A DNA stretch of 22,277 nucleotides from a virus. The translations under genes were made by a program, and so were the position numbers. The notes beneath the pieces are model-generated. The model was given only the letters and a program-made list of their open reading frames with translations. It did not search any database and had not been told where the DNA came from. Numbering within the stretch: the first letter of the stretch is position 1; every line of letters starts with the position of its first letter. Shown piece by piece: positions 13,964-20,952 of this stretch. The DNA is taken from positions 1 through 22,277 of IMG/VR virus record IMGVR_UViG_3300021090_000113; one strand, given 5' to 3'.

Positions 13964-15517
13964 CGCGATGGCGATCTCGTCCAGCTGCGCCTGCTGCAGC
14001 CGGGCAATCTGCGTTTCAATGCGCTCCGATTCGGCCAAGTCGAGCGCATGCTGCTCGCGCAACACCTCCATGTGCGCTTGGAGCGCCTCGGCCTGCACGC
14101 GTGCTGCTCGCGCCCGCTCGACTGCCTCATCGACCGGTGCAGGCCCCCGCCGGGTCCGGGCCGGGGTCGGGGGCGCAACATCGGCGGGGGGTGCTGCTGC
14201 TGCTGCTGCGTCGGCCTCATCTCGCTCCCTGCGCTCACGCCGCGCAGCCTCGGCGACCGCGCGCCGGCCCGCGACGGTGTGGTCACGAACGAACCCCCCG
14301 CCCCCTGACACCCCGGGGAGCAGCGCGAACGCCGTATCCGTTTCGGTGGCCATGCCCGCCGGCTGCGGACCAACCGCCAGCAGCGCGAGTGCAGTATTCG
14401 TCTCACCGGCCATGCCGACCTGTGCGAGCTGAACTGGCGTCAGTGAAAGCGCAACGTCCGTTTCGGTGGTGGTGCCAGTGGCGCGGATTTGCACGGCAGC
14501 AAGAGCTTGCGCGGAATCGAGCTCTGTGGCGATATCAGCCACGGCGATTTGCACCGCGGCCAACGCTAGCGCAGCGTCGGTTTCTACCGCCATGCCAACC
14601 GCCGTGCCCGCGCCAGCGGATAGCGCCAGAGCGGTGTCAGTTTCGGAGGCGAGCCCGGCCGCCCCAATCTGTACTGGCGTGAGAGCGATGGAAGTGTCGG
14701 TCTCCGTTGCCGCACCGGCGGCACGGATCGATACCGCGGAGAGGGCCAGAGCGGAGTCTGTTTCGTCTGATCGGCCTGCGACGCGCAACTGAAAACCGAC
14801 CAGCGCCAGAGCGGAGTCTGTTTCGTCAGCGCGGCCGACCGACGTTCCCGCCGCTGCAGCCGGCGCTTGGACTTGCGCCCCAACCTTCCACGGCTGCCAC
14901 CCCGTGTCTTCCGTCGTCAGCGTCCCGCCGACTGTCGGGTTGCGTCCGTTGCCGCTGTAGTCGCCAGTGTCAGTCGAACTGCGCAGAGGCCAGTGAAAGT
15001 TAAGCGAGGTCGGAAACTTGACGCGCTCGTAAAACGACTCGACCAACAACTCGTCGGCTGTAAGCGCTCGGTCCCAGCATTTGATGTCCCGGAATCGGCC
15101 GTTGAACCACTCCGAATACTGGTCGTTGCCGATCTGCAGTGCGGCCGGCACGAACGCGCCACGCCCGTATGTGGCCGATGACCATACATTTGAGCCGACT
15201 GCACGGTAGTAGCCGGTGGTTTGCCCGGCCCCCGTGCCTGTGGATGTGACGGCCCACGCGAACGGGGTGCCGGCCACGAGCGTGGCAATCGTGCTCGACG
15301 GACCACCGGTTGCGTCAAAGAACACCAGGCTTGTGCCATCGATATCCGTGCCGAAGTACAGATACCCGGAACCCGACTCCCTCAACTCAAACAGGCCGGA
15401 GTAATTGTTCCGGGCCGTGACCATGTGGCCCCACCCCATGAGGGTGAAACTGACATCATCCGGGAGGTTTGCTGACCTCGACAGTGAGTCGCCAGAGGCG
15501 TCAATGCGGACGGCCAC
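13940..15517 (-). CDS. LamG/ConA-like lectin protein with nine 20-residue repeats
   Basis: A 525-aa protein; GTG 15517 is preceded by AGGGGCGGG at good spacing. Three parts are visible. (1) Residues 1-215, a laminin-G/concanavalin-like lectin fold: GLFELRESGSGYLYFGTDID, an AFVPAALQIGND strand, WFNGRFRDIKCWDRALTADE (the usual LamG end), and WPLRSSTDTGDYSGNGRNP. (2) Residues 228-407, nine tandem repeats of exactly 20 residues with core ETDTALAL. (3) Residues 415-515, a charged coiled coil with an Ala/Pro-rich hinge. Lectin, rigid repeat stalk and coiled coil suggest a head fibre or sugar-binding surface appendage. It is in the block between portal and scaffold, not with the tail fibre. Domain call good; role inferred. 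Confidence 0.75.
   Translation of the reverse strand: MAVRIDASGDSLSRSANLPDDVSFTLMGWGHMVTARNNYSGLFELRESGSGYLYFGTDIDGTSLVFFDATGGPSSTIATLVAGTPFAWAVTSTGTGAGQTTGYYRAVGSNVWSSATYGRGAFVPAALQIGNDQYSEWFNGRFRDIKCWDRALTADELLVESFYERVKFPTSLNFHWPLRSSTDTGDYSGNGRNPTVGGTLTTEDTGWQPWKVGAQVQAPAAAAGTSVGRADETDSALALVGFQLRVAGRSDETDSALALSAVSIRAAGAATETDTSIALTPVQIGAAGLASETDTALALSAGAGTAVGMAVETDAALALAAVQIAVADIATELDSAQALAAVQIRATGTTTETDVALSLTPVQLAQVGMAGETNTALALLAVGPQPAGMATETDTAFALLPGVSGGGGFVRDHTVAGRRAVAEAARRERRERDEADAAAAAAPPADVAPPTPARTRRGPAPVDEAVERARAARVQAEALQAHMEVLREQHALDLAESERIETQIARLQQAQLDEIAIALLTAAVQ
14297..14836 (-). repeat. Nine tandem 60-bp coding repeats (ETDTALAL)
   Basis: Inside the LamG gene, nine in-frame units of 60 bp without indels, coding for G-x-A-x-ETD-(S/T)-A-L-A-L-x-x-V-Q-I-x-x-A. 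The first two units (nearest the lectin) share a 22-base exact match at 14806-14827 and 14746-14767, 60 bases apart; the others have diverged at DNA level but keep the ETD/LAL core. This points to old amplification under protein-level selection plus one recent duplication or conversion. Confidence 0.85.
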
Positions 15518-15529
15518 GGCCCGCCCCTA

Positions 15530-16021
15530 TCAAGCCGCGTCGCGCAGCTCGACCATCAGCACTTGCGCATCGCCGGTCGCGTCGTCGGTCCCGCTCGTGC
15601 CGTCGGCATCGCGGTTCAAGCGCAAGCGGAAATAGTCCCCGGCCGCCATGCTGTCGGCGTTCGTGAGTGTGACCGACAGTTGGTCGATGTGGCCAGCCGT
15701 CCCCGGCACCGTCGCCCCGTTGCTGTTCGAGGTGTCGAATGACGAGGCCGCATCCGTGTCTACGGCATCGCCGTCGGTGATGGCCTCGATTGCAACCTGC
15801 CAGCGCGCGGCGCCGGTGGTGGCCGAGGCCATGCGGTAGGTGATGATGGCCGTCAGCGCCCCGGTGAGCCCTTGCGGCGCGACGCCAGACCAGTCGCAGG
15901 ACTCGTCGGTTGTGGCGTCGAATGCGAGGTAGGGCCGGAGCTGCCCGTCCACGCCTGGCGCAGGCATGTTCGTGCTCGGGAAGTTCGCCGACTCGGGCAG
16001 GAACACGCAGCGGGTAGCCAT
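15530..16021 (-). CDS. Virion-type beta-rich protein
   Basis: A 163-aa protein; ATG 16021 overlaps the TGA of the 81-aa ORF (ATGA). Recognisable blocks: RPYLAFDATTDESCDWSGVA, LTAIITYRMASATTGAARWQ, VAIEAITDGDAVDTDAASSF, and AGDYFRLRLNRDADG with a closing VLMVELRD strand. This 'L.FDA...E...W.......G.LT..I.Y.MASA..G...W.V..EA.T.GDA.D.D...SFD' layout recurs in phage genomes as a jelly-roll-like protein of unknown function, usually among structural genes. It directly precedes the LamG gene, 12 bases apart, and is probably a virion component. Confidence 0.65.
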   Translation of the reverse strand: MATRCVFLPESANFPSTNMPAPGVDGQLRPYLAFDATTDESCDWSGVAPQGLTGALTAIITYRMASATTGAARWQVAIEAITDGDAVDTDAASSFDTSNSNGATVPGTAGHIDQLSVTLTNADSMAAGDYFRLRLNRDADGTSGTDDATGDAQVLMVELRDAA

Positions 16022-16266
16022 CAGGTCACCTCGTATCGGCGGCGCAGGACAAGCATGAACATGGCCGCCTTCTGCTTGGTGGTCAGAATCCCGCGCTGCG
16101 GCTGCGGGATCGCGGTGTTACCCGCTGCCGCCACGGTTTCCCACCAGTCGTCCATGGCGTTGAACGCGGCGCGCAGCTGTGGCTTCGTCAGTCCACCAGG
16201 ACAGTCATCGGTGCGCTGAATCTCGGCGGTCAACGCGGCGCGGTTGGGGTCAGGCAGCACAGCCAT
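16021..16266 (-). CDS. Small conserved phage protein
   Basis: An 81-aa protein, ATG 16266 two bases after the upstream stop, with its own TGA overlapping the next ATG. It begins MAVLPDPNRAALTAEIQRTD, continues LTKPQLRAAFNAMDDWWETV and IPQPQRGILTTKQKAAMFML, and ends RRRYEVT. The 'LPD.NRA......R......TK..LRAA..A.DDW....A...N.AIPQP.R..L...QKA.LFM.V..RRY' pattern is a recurrent phage small-protein type always found next to virion genes. Mostly helical. Function unknown; assembly or decoration accessory by context. Confidence 0.65.
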   Translation of the reverse strand: MAVLPDPNRAALTAEIQRTDDCPGGLTKPQLRAAFNAMDDWWETVAAAGNTAIPQPQRGILTTKQKAAMFMLVLRRRYEVT

Positions 16267-16268
16267 GG

Positions 16269-16730
16269 TCAGCTCGCCCGGAAAAACACGCCGGTCGTCA
16301 TCTGAATATCGGCGCCGCTCGGTGTCTGCACGAAGTCAAACATCGTCAGCGGGATGATCGCGGAGTCGGCGCCGCCGGTGGTGTCGGGGTCGTAGCAGAC
16401 CGCGATCTTGCTGATGGCGTTGCCTGCCGCCGCTGTCCAGGTGACCGTCGGAAGGGACACCTCGTAACGATCGTTCGTGTCGTCGGGTGCGGGCAGCGCC
16501 GCCAATTCTGCGTCCGTCAGGGTCTTGCGCCCCATCGTGGTCTGTTCGTTCGTCGTGCCGGCAATCAGCGCGGCGAGCGAGTCCACATCGATCAGCGTTG
16601 CGTCCGCTTCGAGGCCCGACGTTTCGATCGGCACGAGGATCAACGCCGAGTTTGCCGGATCGTTGCTTTCGACGCGATTGTAGTACTCGACAACGCGCCC
16701 CTTGGCGATGTTGAAAACGATATTTGCCAT
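16269..16730 (-). CDS. Virion-type hypothetical protein after portal
   Basis: A 153-aa protein. ATG 16730 (MANIVFNIAKGRVVEYYNRV) is preceded by AGAGG and lies 13 bases after the portal stop; the longer upstream frame overlaps the portal coding region and is rejected. Blocks: ESNDPANSALILVPIETSGL, GRKTLTDAELAALPAPDDTN, and AVCYDPDTTGGADSAIIPLT followed by MFDFVQTPSGAD and FFRAS. This 'GRV.E....V...DPANSALI.V......EADATL.D.D....L.AGT..E....GRK.L...D' type is widespread in phages and metagenomic phage contigs and is usually near head or fibre genes. Function is not established. Confidence 0.68.
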   Translation of the reverse strand: MANIVFNIAKGRVVEYYNRVESNDPANSALILVPIETSGLEADATLIDVDSLAALIAGTTNEQTTMGRKTLTDAELAALPAPDDTNDRYEVSLPTVTWTAAAGNAISKIAVCYDPDTTGGADSAIIPLTMFDFVQTPSGADIQMTTGVFFRAS

Positions 16731-16743
16731 TGGATTGCCTCTG

Positions 16744-19011
16744 TCAGTTGGTTGCCACTTCGCCCACCGCGCGAACGGGTCGGCCTTGCTCGTCGTACTC
16801 AATGGTCGCCACGCGGGGCTGCGTGACCAAATCAGCCAGCTGCGCGATTTGGTCCTTCGCCTCACCGACCGCAGCGCCGACCGTGGCCACGTCCTGCGCG
16901 GCCCCCGCTTGTACTTCCGCCATCTGCGTGACAGCCGCGATGATGTCCTGCACTTGCCCCGAGAGCGACGCCGCTGCAGCTTGATCCTGCGCGGCCCTCG
17001 CTTCCGTCTCGGCGCGCAGCATGTCGGCCTCCGCCTCGATGCGTTTGCTGTCCGCCTCCGCGCCCTTGATGTCGAGCTCGCGGGCCTTCAGCGCGTTCGC
17101 CATCTGCGCCTCCTGCGTGTCGCCTGCGGCCTGTTGCGCCGCGCCCTGCGCCTGCTGCAGCTGCTCGGCCAGCTGCGCCAACAGTTGACCCGCCTGCTCG
17201 AGCTTGCCTTGCATGGCCTGCATCTCGGCGCGCACCGCTGGCGGCACCACTGGCGCTTCGTCGTCCTCGCCTTCGCTGTAGGCGGCCTGCACTTGAGGCG
17301 GCAACAGCGCCAGGCAGATACGCGTGATCTTGTCGGCCTCGGGCAAATCCTCGAGCTTCACGAGGATCGGCGCGAGCGCTGCGGCCAGGGCAGGATTCGC
17401 TTGGCCGAGCGTGGTGAGCCGATCCTTGAGTTCCTCGCGCAGCGTCGTGTACCCGGGGCCGACCTTGACGCGCGTGTCGTATTGACCGATTCGCGGATTG
17501 ATTGCCTCGACCTTACCCGCCTCGTTGCGCACGATGGCCTCAGGCAAGTCAGGGTCGATTGTCACCGTCCCCGACTTGCCGTCGAGCGACAACGTGCGCA
17601 CCGTGCGGCGCGAGTCGATCAACCGCGAATCCATGTCGAGCAGGCAGCGGCCGAGGTGCTCGATGCTGCGCCGCTGGTTATCGACGTAGTGGAACGTGGC
17701 TGAGTCGCCTTCGATCTTGTCGGCGACCTTGGCACGGCCGCTCACGGCGTTGCTCTGCTGGCCAAGCACCGACTTGTTCATCCCGACCGATGACATCATC
17801 GCTTGGATGCCCAGTTGCGCACCGTTGGCGAACGCCGCGGGGAACGTGGGCGGGCTCATACGCTGCGGCGCCGCGATGGGCGGGTCGTTCGGGTCGTCCG
17901 GCAGGTCATTGAACGGCAGATACGAGGGGTTGCCCTTGTTGAGTCGCGCCCAATGGTCTTCGTGGCCCTTGATCGCTCGCGCCGACGCCAGAAACGGCGC
18001 CTTGGGCTGTTCGAGCAGCGACTCGGCAAGACTGGTCATCTCGACGTTGTAAAACCGCTGGCCGCCCATGAGCCGACGCGTCAGGCCCGACACGTAGCGC
18101 TTTCCGTCCACCCACACCATGTGACCGTAGACGGGAATCAGGCCGATCCACGTGCACGGGAAGTCGGTTTCTTCGAGGATTTCGCAACCGCTCATCTTGC
18201 GCCACTTCACTTCGCGGCCGAGCTCAGCTTGCGGGTCGGTTTCGATCACACGGGGCTTCGTCCCGGTCTTGGCCGACACCTCGTGATATTGGTCCTCCGT
18301 CATAGCGACGCGGTTCTCGCCGCGATCGTCGCCCGTGATGATGCGATTGCCGCGCTTGATGTCGATGCTGAAATATTCAGCGACGCGCACGCCCTTGTCG
18401 CTGAACCATCCCTTCGTCTCACCGAACGATGACACTCGCGCTTTGGGGTACTTGCGCTTGAACGTGCGTTCGTGCATCGTCGTCTCGACGAACCCGAACG
18501 CGGCATCGCTGCCGTCGAATTCGGTCGAGTCACCGTCGATGCAGGCCGACAACGGGTCGTTGACGGCGAAGATGCGCGGTTCCTGAAAATTGTTCTCGCG
18601 GTCAACAACGACCGGAACGAAACGCAACCACCCGAGCGCGCATCGCGCTGAGTATTCGAGCGACGTGTCATAGGCGATGGCCGCCCGGCTGCGGTACTCG
18701 AAGTAGCGCAGGCGCTCGGCTTGTTTGAGCGCTACGTCAACGTTCGCACGATCGTCACCTGGCGTGACCGACAGGCTCGGGGTGTTCTGCCGGCCGTCGT
18801 TAACCACCTGTTGAATGAACTGGTTGGTCTGGTCGAGCGTCAGCGTGATGTCGCGATTCTTGCGGGCCTCGAGGGTCTTCTCGGGCCACTGTTGCGGGTC
18901 GGCCGGGTTGCTAAACCGCAGGTCTTCCCGCATGCGGTCGTAGTTCTCGCGCCACGCCTCCTGTGCGTCGTCGTACCGCTCGCGCGCCTGCTGGAACGTG
19001 TCTTGGGCCAT
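16744..19011 (-). CDS. Portal protein, P22 type
   Basis: A 755-aa protein (725 in P22). It starts MAQDTFQQARERYDDAQEAW, then LRFSNPADPQQWPEKTLEAR, ITLTLDQTNQFIQQVVNDGR and NTPSLSVTPGDDRANVDVAL, the standard opening of P22-like portals. Later blocks are YDTSLEYSARCALGWLRFVP, PLSACIDGDSTEFDGSDAAF, MVWVDGKRYVSGLTRRLMGG, SSVGMNKSVLGQQSNAVSGR (loop) and GPGYTTLREELKDRLTTLGQ. Residues about 600-720 form an Ala/Gln/Glu-rich coiled coil, like the barrel of P22 gp1 that projects into the head. The protein forms the dodecameric DNA channel at one capsid vertex and docks the terminase. ATG 19011 directly abuts an inverted repeat. Confidence 0.92.
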   Translation of the reverse strand: MAQDTFQQARERYDDAQEAWRENYDRMREDLRFSNPADPQQWPEKTLEARKNRDITLTLDQTNQFIQQVVNDGRQNTPSLSVTPGDDRANVDVALKQAERLRYFEYRSRAAIAYDTSLEYSARCALGWLRFVPVVVDRENNFQEPRIFAVNDPLSACIDGDSTEFDGSDAAFGFVETTMHERTFKRKYPKARVSSFGETKGWFSDKGVRVAEYFSIDIKRGNRIITGDDRGENRVAMTEDQYHEVSAKTGTKPRVIETDPQAELGREVKWRKMSGCEILEETDFPCTWIGLIPVYGHMVWVDGKRYVSGLTRRLMGGQRFYNVEMTSLAESLLEQPKAPFLASARAIKGHEDHWARLNKGNPSYLPFNDLPDDPNDPPIAAPQRMSPPTFPAAFANGAQLGIQAMMSSVGMNKSVLGQQSNAVSGRAKVADKIEGDSATFHYVDNQRRSIEHLGRCLLDMDSRLIDSRRTVRTLSLDGKSGTVTIDPDLPEAIVRNEAGKVEAINPRIGQYDTRVKVGPGYTTLREELKDRLTTLGQANPALAAALAPILVKLEDLPEADKITRICLALLPPQVQAAYSEGEDDEAPVVPPAVRAEMQAMQGKLEQAGQLLAQLAEQLQQAQGAAQQAAGDTQEAQMANALKARELDIKGAEADSKRIEAEADMLRAETEARAAQDQAAAASLSGQVQDIIAAVTQMAEVQAGAAQDVATVGAAVGEAKDQIAQLADLVTQPRVATIEYDEQGRPVRAVGEVATN

Positions 19012-19035
19012 GCTATTGCCGGGGGCGTCAATAGC
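19012..19035 (-). promoter_or_regulatory. Perfect inverted repeat abutting the portal start codon
   Basis: GCTATTG at 19012-19018 and CAATAGC at 19029-19035 (plus strand) form a perfect 7-bp dyad with a 10-bp centre. In the transcript the 3' arm ends at the base before the portal ATG, so pairing would cover the ribosome-binding region; no strong Shine-Dalgarno is visible there. The arm CAATAG is also the first hexamer of the 37-bp element copy A, so the two structures are exclusive or form a larger site. Confidence 0.6.
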
Positions 19036-19065
19036 GCGAGTCTATCCCGAACGGCCGGACGATAG
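19029..19065 (-). promoter_or_regulatory. 37-bp three-hexamer element, copy A (before portal)
   Basis: On the plus strand CAATAG, 7 bases, CTATCC, 12 bases, CGATAG; spacing matches the other two copies exactly. It fills most of the 60-base gap between TerL (stop 19072) and portal. Read along transcription CTATC and GATAG pair across the 12-base spacer. Compared with copies B and C both arms changed together (CTATT/AATAG to CTATC/GATAG), a compensatory change that favours dyad symmetry or RNA pairing. Confidence 0.68.
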
Positions 19066-19071
19066 CAATCC

Positions 19072-20292
19072 TCATCGATCGGACACGGGGATTTTGATGG
19101 GCTCGCGAACACTGCGCAGCGCCCGGCGGGACCCCTCGCAAGCGTAGCGTAGCGCGTCAATCACGTGATTATCCTTGTCGCGCAGCTTGGGCAGCACAAG
19201 GCCCGTGAGCTCGTCAACTTCCCAGCTGTAGGCCGTAAGCTCGTCGATGGTGTGCACGCAGCGCGGGTGCACCACGATGTCAAAAGTCTTAAGGAACTCA
19301 ATGCCCTCCTCCAAAGACCTGGCGCCCTTGATCGCGGCCAACATCTTGGGAAATCCGTGCCGCTGCATGTAGCTGATCGTCTCGGGCCGGCTCGAGTCGG
19401 CCACCGTGGGCCAGCGCTCGGCCTCAGGCACCGAGCGAAACAGGTCGGGTAGAAAGTCGATGTCGCAGCCGACCCGGTACGCCTCATGCGCCACGTAGAG
19501 CGTGCGGCCGACAATGGCCCCTTGCACAAGAGCCGACGGGTCAACGGCAAAGCCCCAATCCGCGCCCTGGCGTAGCGTCCACGCGGGGTCGATGTCGAAC
19601 TCTTCGACGCGCCAATTCCTGAAAACCCGCGCCTCGCTGTTCTGCTGATAGGCGCCGCGCCATACGTGTCGATACTTGTCCGGGTCGCGGCGCTTGTCAT
19701 ACTCCATTTCGTCGCGCAGCACCTGAGGAAACCACGGGTTGTCCTCATAGTTGACCTGCACAACGACGGCGCCGGGTGGCGGGTTCTCGCCCCGCAACAG
19801 CGCGTCAACGGGATCGGTTGACTGGTTCGGGTTCCATCCGAACCACAGTTCGCTATCTTCGGTGCGCAGCGTCGGCCTCAGCAGGTCGAGCGAGCGCTGC
19901 GACAGTGACTGCGCTTCTTCGACCCACGCGATGCCGAACCCCTCGAGCGACTTGATGCTGTCGGCCGTGTGGTTCTGCATGCCCTCAAAGATCGTCACGC
20001 CGCCACGCTTGGACATGATGAGCTTGTCTTGCACGTCGAAGTGTGCCCCGACATTCATCGCCGCGATCTTCGTCTCGAGCAGTTTCTTCACCGACTGCTG
20101 CAACGTGCGTTGATACTCACGGATGCACACCGCGTCAACCTTACGCATGATGTGCTGCTCGATGAGCGATTCGGCGAAGAAATGCGACTTGCCAGAGCCC
20201 CGGCCTCCGTGCGCGCCCTTGTACCGGGCGGGCTGCAGCAGCGGAACGAACGCGCGGGGCGTCGGTATGCTTAGCGCTGCCACCTGCGCCAA
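19072..20292 (-). CDS. Terminase large subunit (TerL)
   Basis: A 406-aa protein of the terminase_3 / PBSX-like group. ATPase: Walker A GGRGSGKS at residues 29-36, Walker B IAWVEEAQ at 121-128, and a coupling motif WFGWNPNQ at 150-157. Nuclease: acidic residues in GADWGFAVDP (D245, D251), VADSSRPET (D299) and DKDNHVIDALRYA (D379), the RNase H-like set. It powers DNA packaging and makes the end cuts. The start is uncertain: TTG 20292 gives MAQVAALSIPTPRAF; a GTG nine bases downstream is possible. It overlaps the 64-aa ORF by 22 nt. Length is slightly shorter than typical (about 420-480) but all motifs are present. Confidence 0.93.
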   Translation of the reverse strand: MAQVAALSIPTPRAFVPLLQPARYKGAHGGRGSGKSHFFAESLIEQHIMRKVDAVCIREYQRTLQQSVKKLLETKIAAMNVGAHFDVQDKLIMSKRGGVTIFEGMQNHTADSIKSLEGFGIAWVEEAQSLSQRSLDLLRPTLRTEDSELWFGWNPNQSTDPVDALLRGENPPPGAVVVQVNYEDNPWFPQVLRDEMEYDKRRDPDKYRHVWRGAYQQNSEARVFRNWRVEEFDIDPAWTLRQGADWGFAVDPSALVQGAIVGRTLYVAHEAYRVGCDIDFLPDLFRSVPEAERWPTVADSSRPETISYMQRHGFPKMLAAIKGARSLEEGIEFLKTFDIVVHPRCVHTIDELTAYSWEVDELTGLVLPKLRDKDNHVIDALRYACEGSRRALRSVREPIKIPVSDR

Positions 20293-20465
20293 TCACTGAA
20301 CGCTTCAGCCGGCGTCTCGCCAAAACCATACGACCCGAGGCCGTCCGCGCTGCCGCAAGACCACAGCCCCGCGCTCGGTCCGCCGCGAACCAGGCGGATA
20401 CGCGGCTTTGACAGTGCCACGCTTGCCCAGAACGGCCGCGAGCTGTGCAGTAGTTCAACGCTCAT
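20271..20465 (-). CDS. 64-aa small ORF between TerS and TerL
   Basis: ATG 20465 overlaps the TerS stop (ATGA) and the 3' end overlaps the TerL start by 22 nt; the frame fills a gap that would otherwise separate the terminase genes. The sequence is PRIRLVRGGPSAGLWSCGSA, then DGLGSYGFGETPAEAFSDWR. The 'LWSC......G.G.TP.EA..DW' pattern recurs in small phage proteins placed near terminase or replication genes; function unknown. Possibly a terminase accessory factor by position. Confidence 0.65.
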   Translation of the reverse strand: MSVELLHSSRPFWASVALSKPRIRLVRGGPSAGLWSCGSADGLGSYGFGETPAEAFSDWRRWQR

Positions 20466-20917
20466 GTTGGCGCCTTCGGGTCGACGATGGTGCGCTCGAT
20501 GCGCTCGATCTGGACAGCTCCACCATCAGGACCAGTGAGAGCCACCTTGTCGCCATAGCGCTTCGGCGCCCACTTGCCGAGCAGGCGCATGCGAGTGTCG
20601 ATGCGCAGCCGCCGGTGCTCGATCATGTCGCCTTCCATCACCTCGACACCCTCCGCACTGATCTTGGTCTTCTGGCCGATCATCGGCGTGTCAGCGATGT
20701 GCAGGCACTGCTCGGCGAGCGTCTCGTAACCGAGGGCATACGCACGCGCGGAATCCGCTGCGAAGTCGTCACGCTCGATCGCCCAGCGCCGAACGGTCGA
20801 CGCGCTCGGCATGTCATCGTCGCGGCAAATCGAGTCGAGTGGTTCGCCCTCGGCAAGCCGCTCACAGATACGTTGTGCTAGTTCCGGCGTGTACATGGCC
20901 CGGATTATGCCCGCCAT
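20462..20917 (-). CDS. Terminase small subunit (TerS), Sf6-like
   Basis: A 151-aa protein. The N-terminal helix-turn-helix region YTPELAQRICERLAEGEPLD with SICRDDDMPSASTVRRWAIE is the DNA-binding part. The oligomerisation core has ARAYALGYETLAEQCLHIAD and EVMEGDMIEHRRLRIDTRMR followed by LLGKWAPKRYGDK, the signature of the Sf6-type TerS group. It recognises the packaging site and feeds DNA to TerL. ATG 20917 is used; ATG 20896 (MYTPELA) is a reasonable alternative, as neither has a strong Shine-Dalgarno. The packaging site may lie within or next to this gene, as in related phages (inference). Coupled to the 64-aa ORF. Confidence 0.9.
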   Translation of the reverse strand: MAGIIRAMYTPELAQRICERLAEGEPLDSICRDDDMPSASTVRRWAIERDDFAADSARAYALGYETLAEQCLHIADTPMIGQKTKISAEGVEVMEGDMIEHRRLRIDTRMRLLGKWAPKRYGDKVALTGPDGGAVQIERIERTIVDPKAPT

Positions 20918-20952
20918 GTTGACCGTCGCGTCAAGAGCACGGCCACAGGTTC

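Noticed and set aside
14297-14836. Possible CRISPR array or diversity-generating region from regular 60-bp repeats
   Set aside because: Repeats are contiguous, in frame, encode a constant protein core and have no unique spacers; no cas, reverse transcriptase or template repeat is present.
16731-16865. Upstream extension of the 153-aa protein to ATG 16865
   Set aside because: It would overlap the portal coding end with Arg/Trp-rich out-of-frame sequence; ATG 16730 has AGAGG at good spacing and matches the usual MANIVFN-type start.
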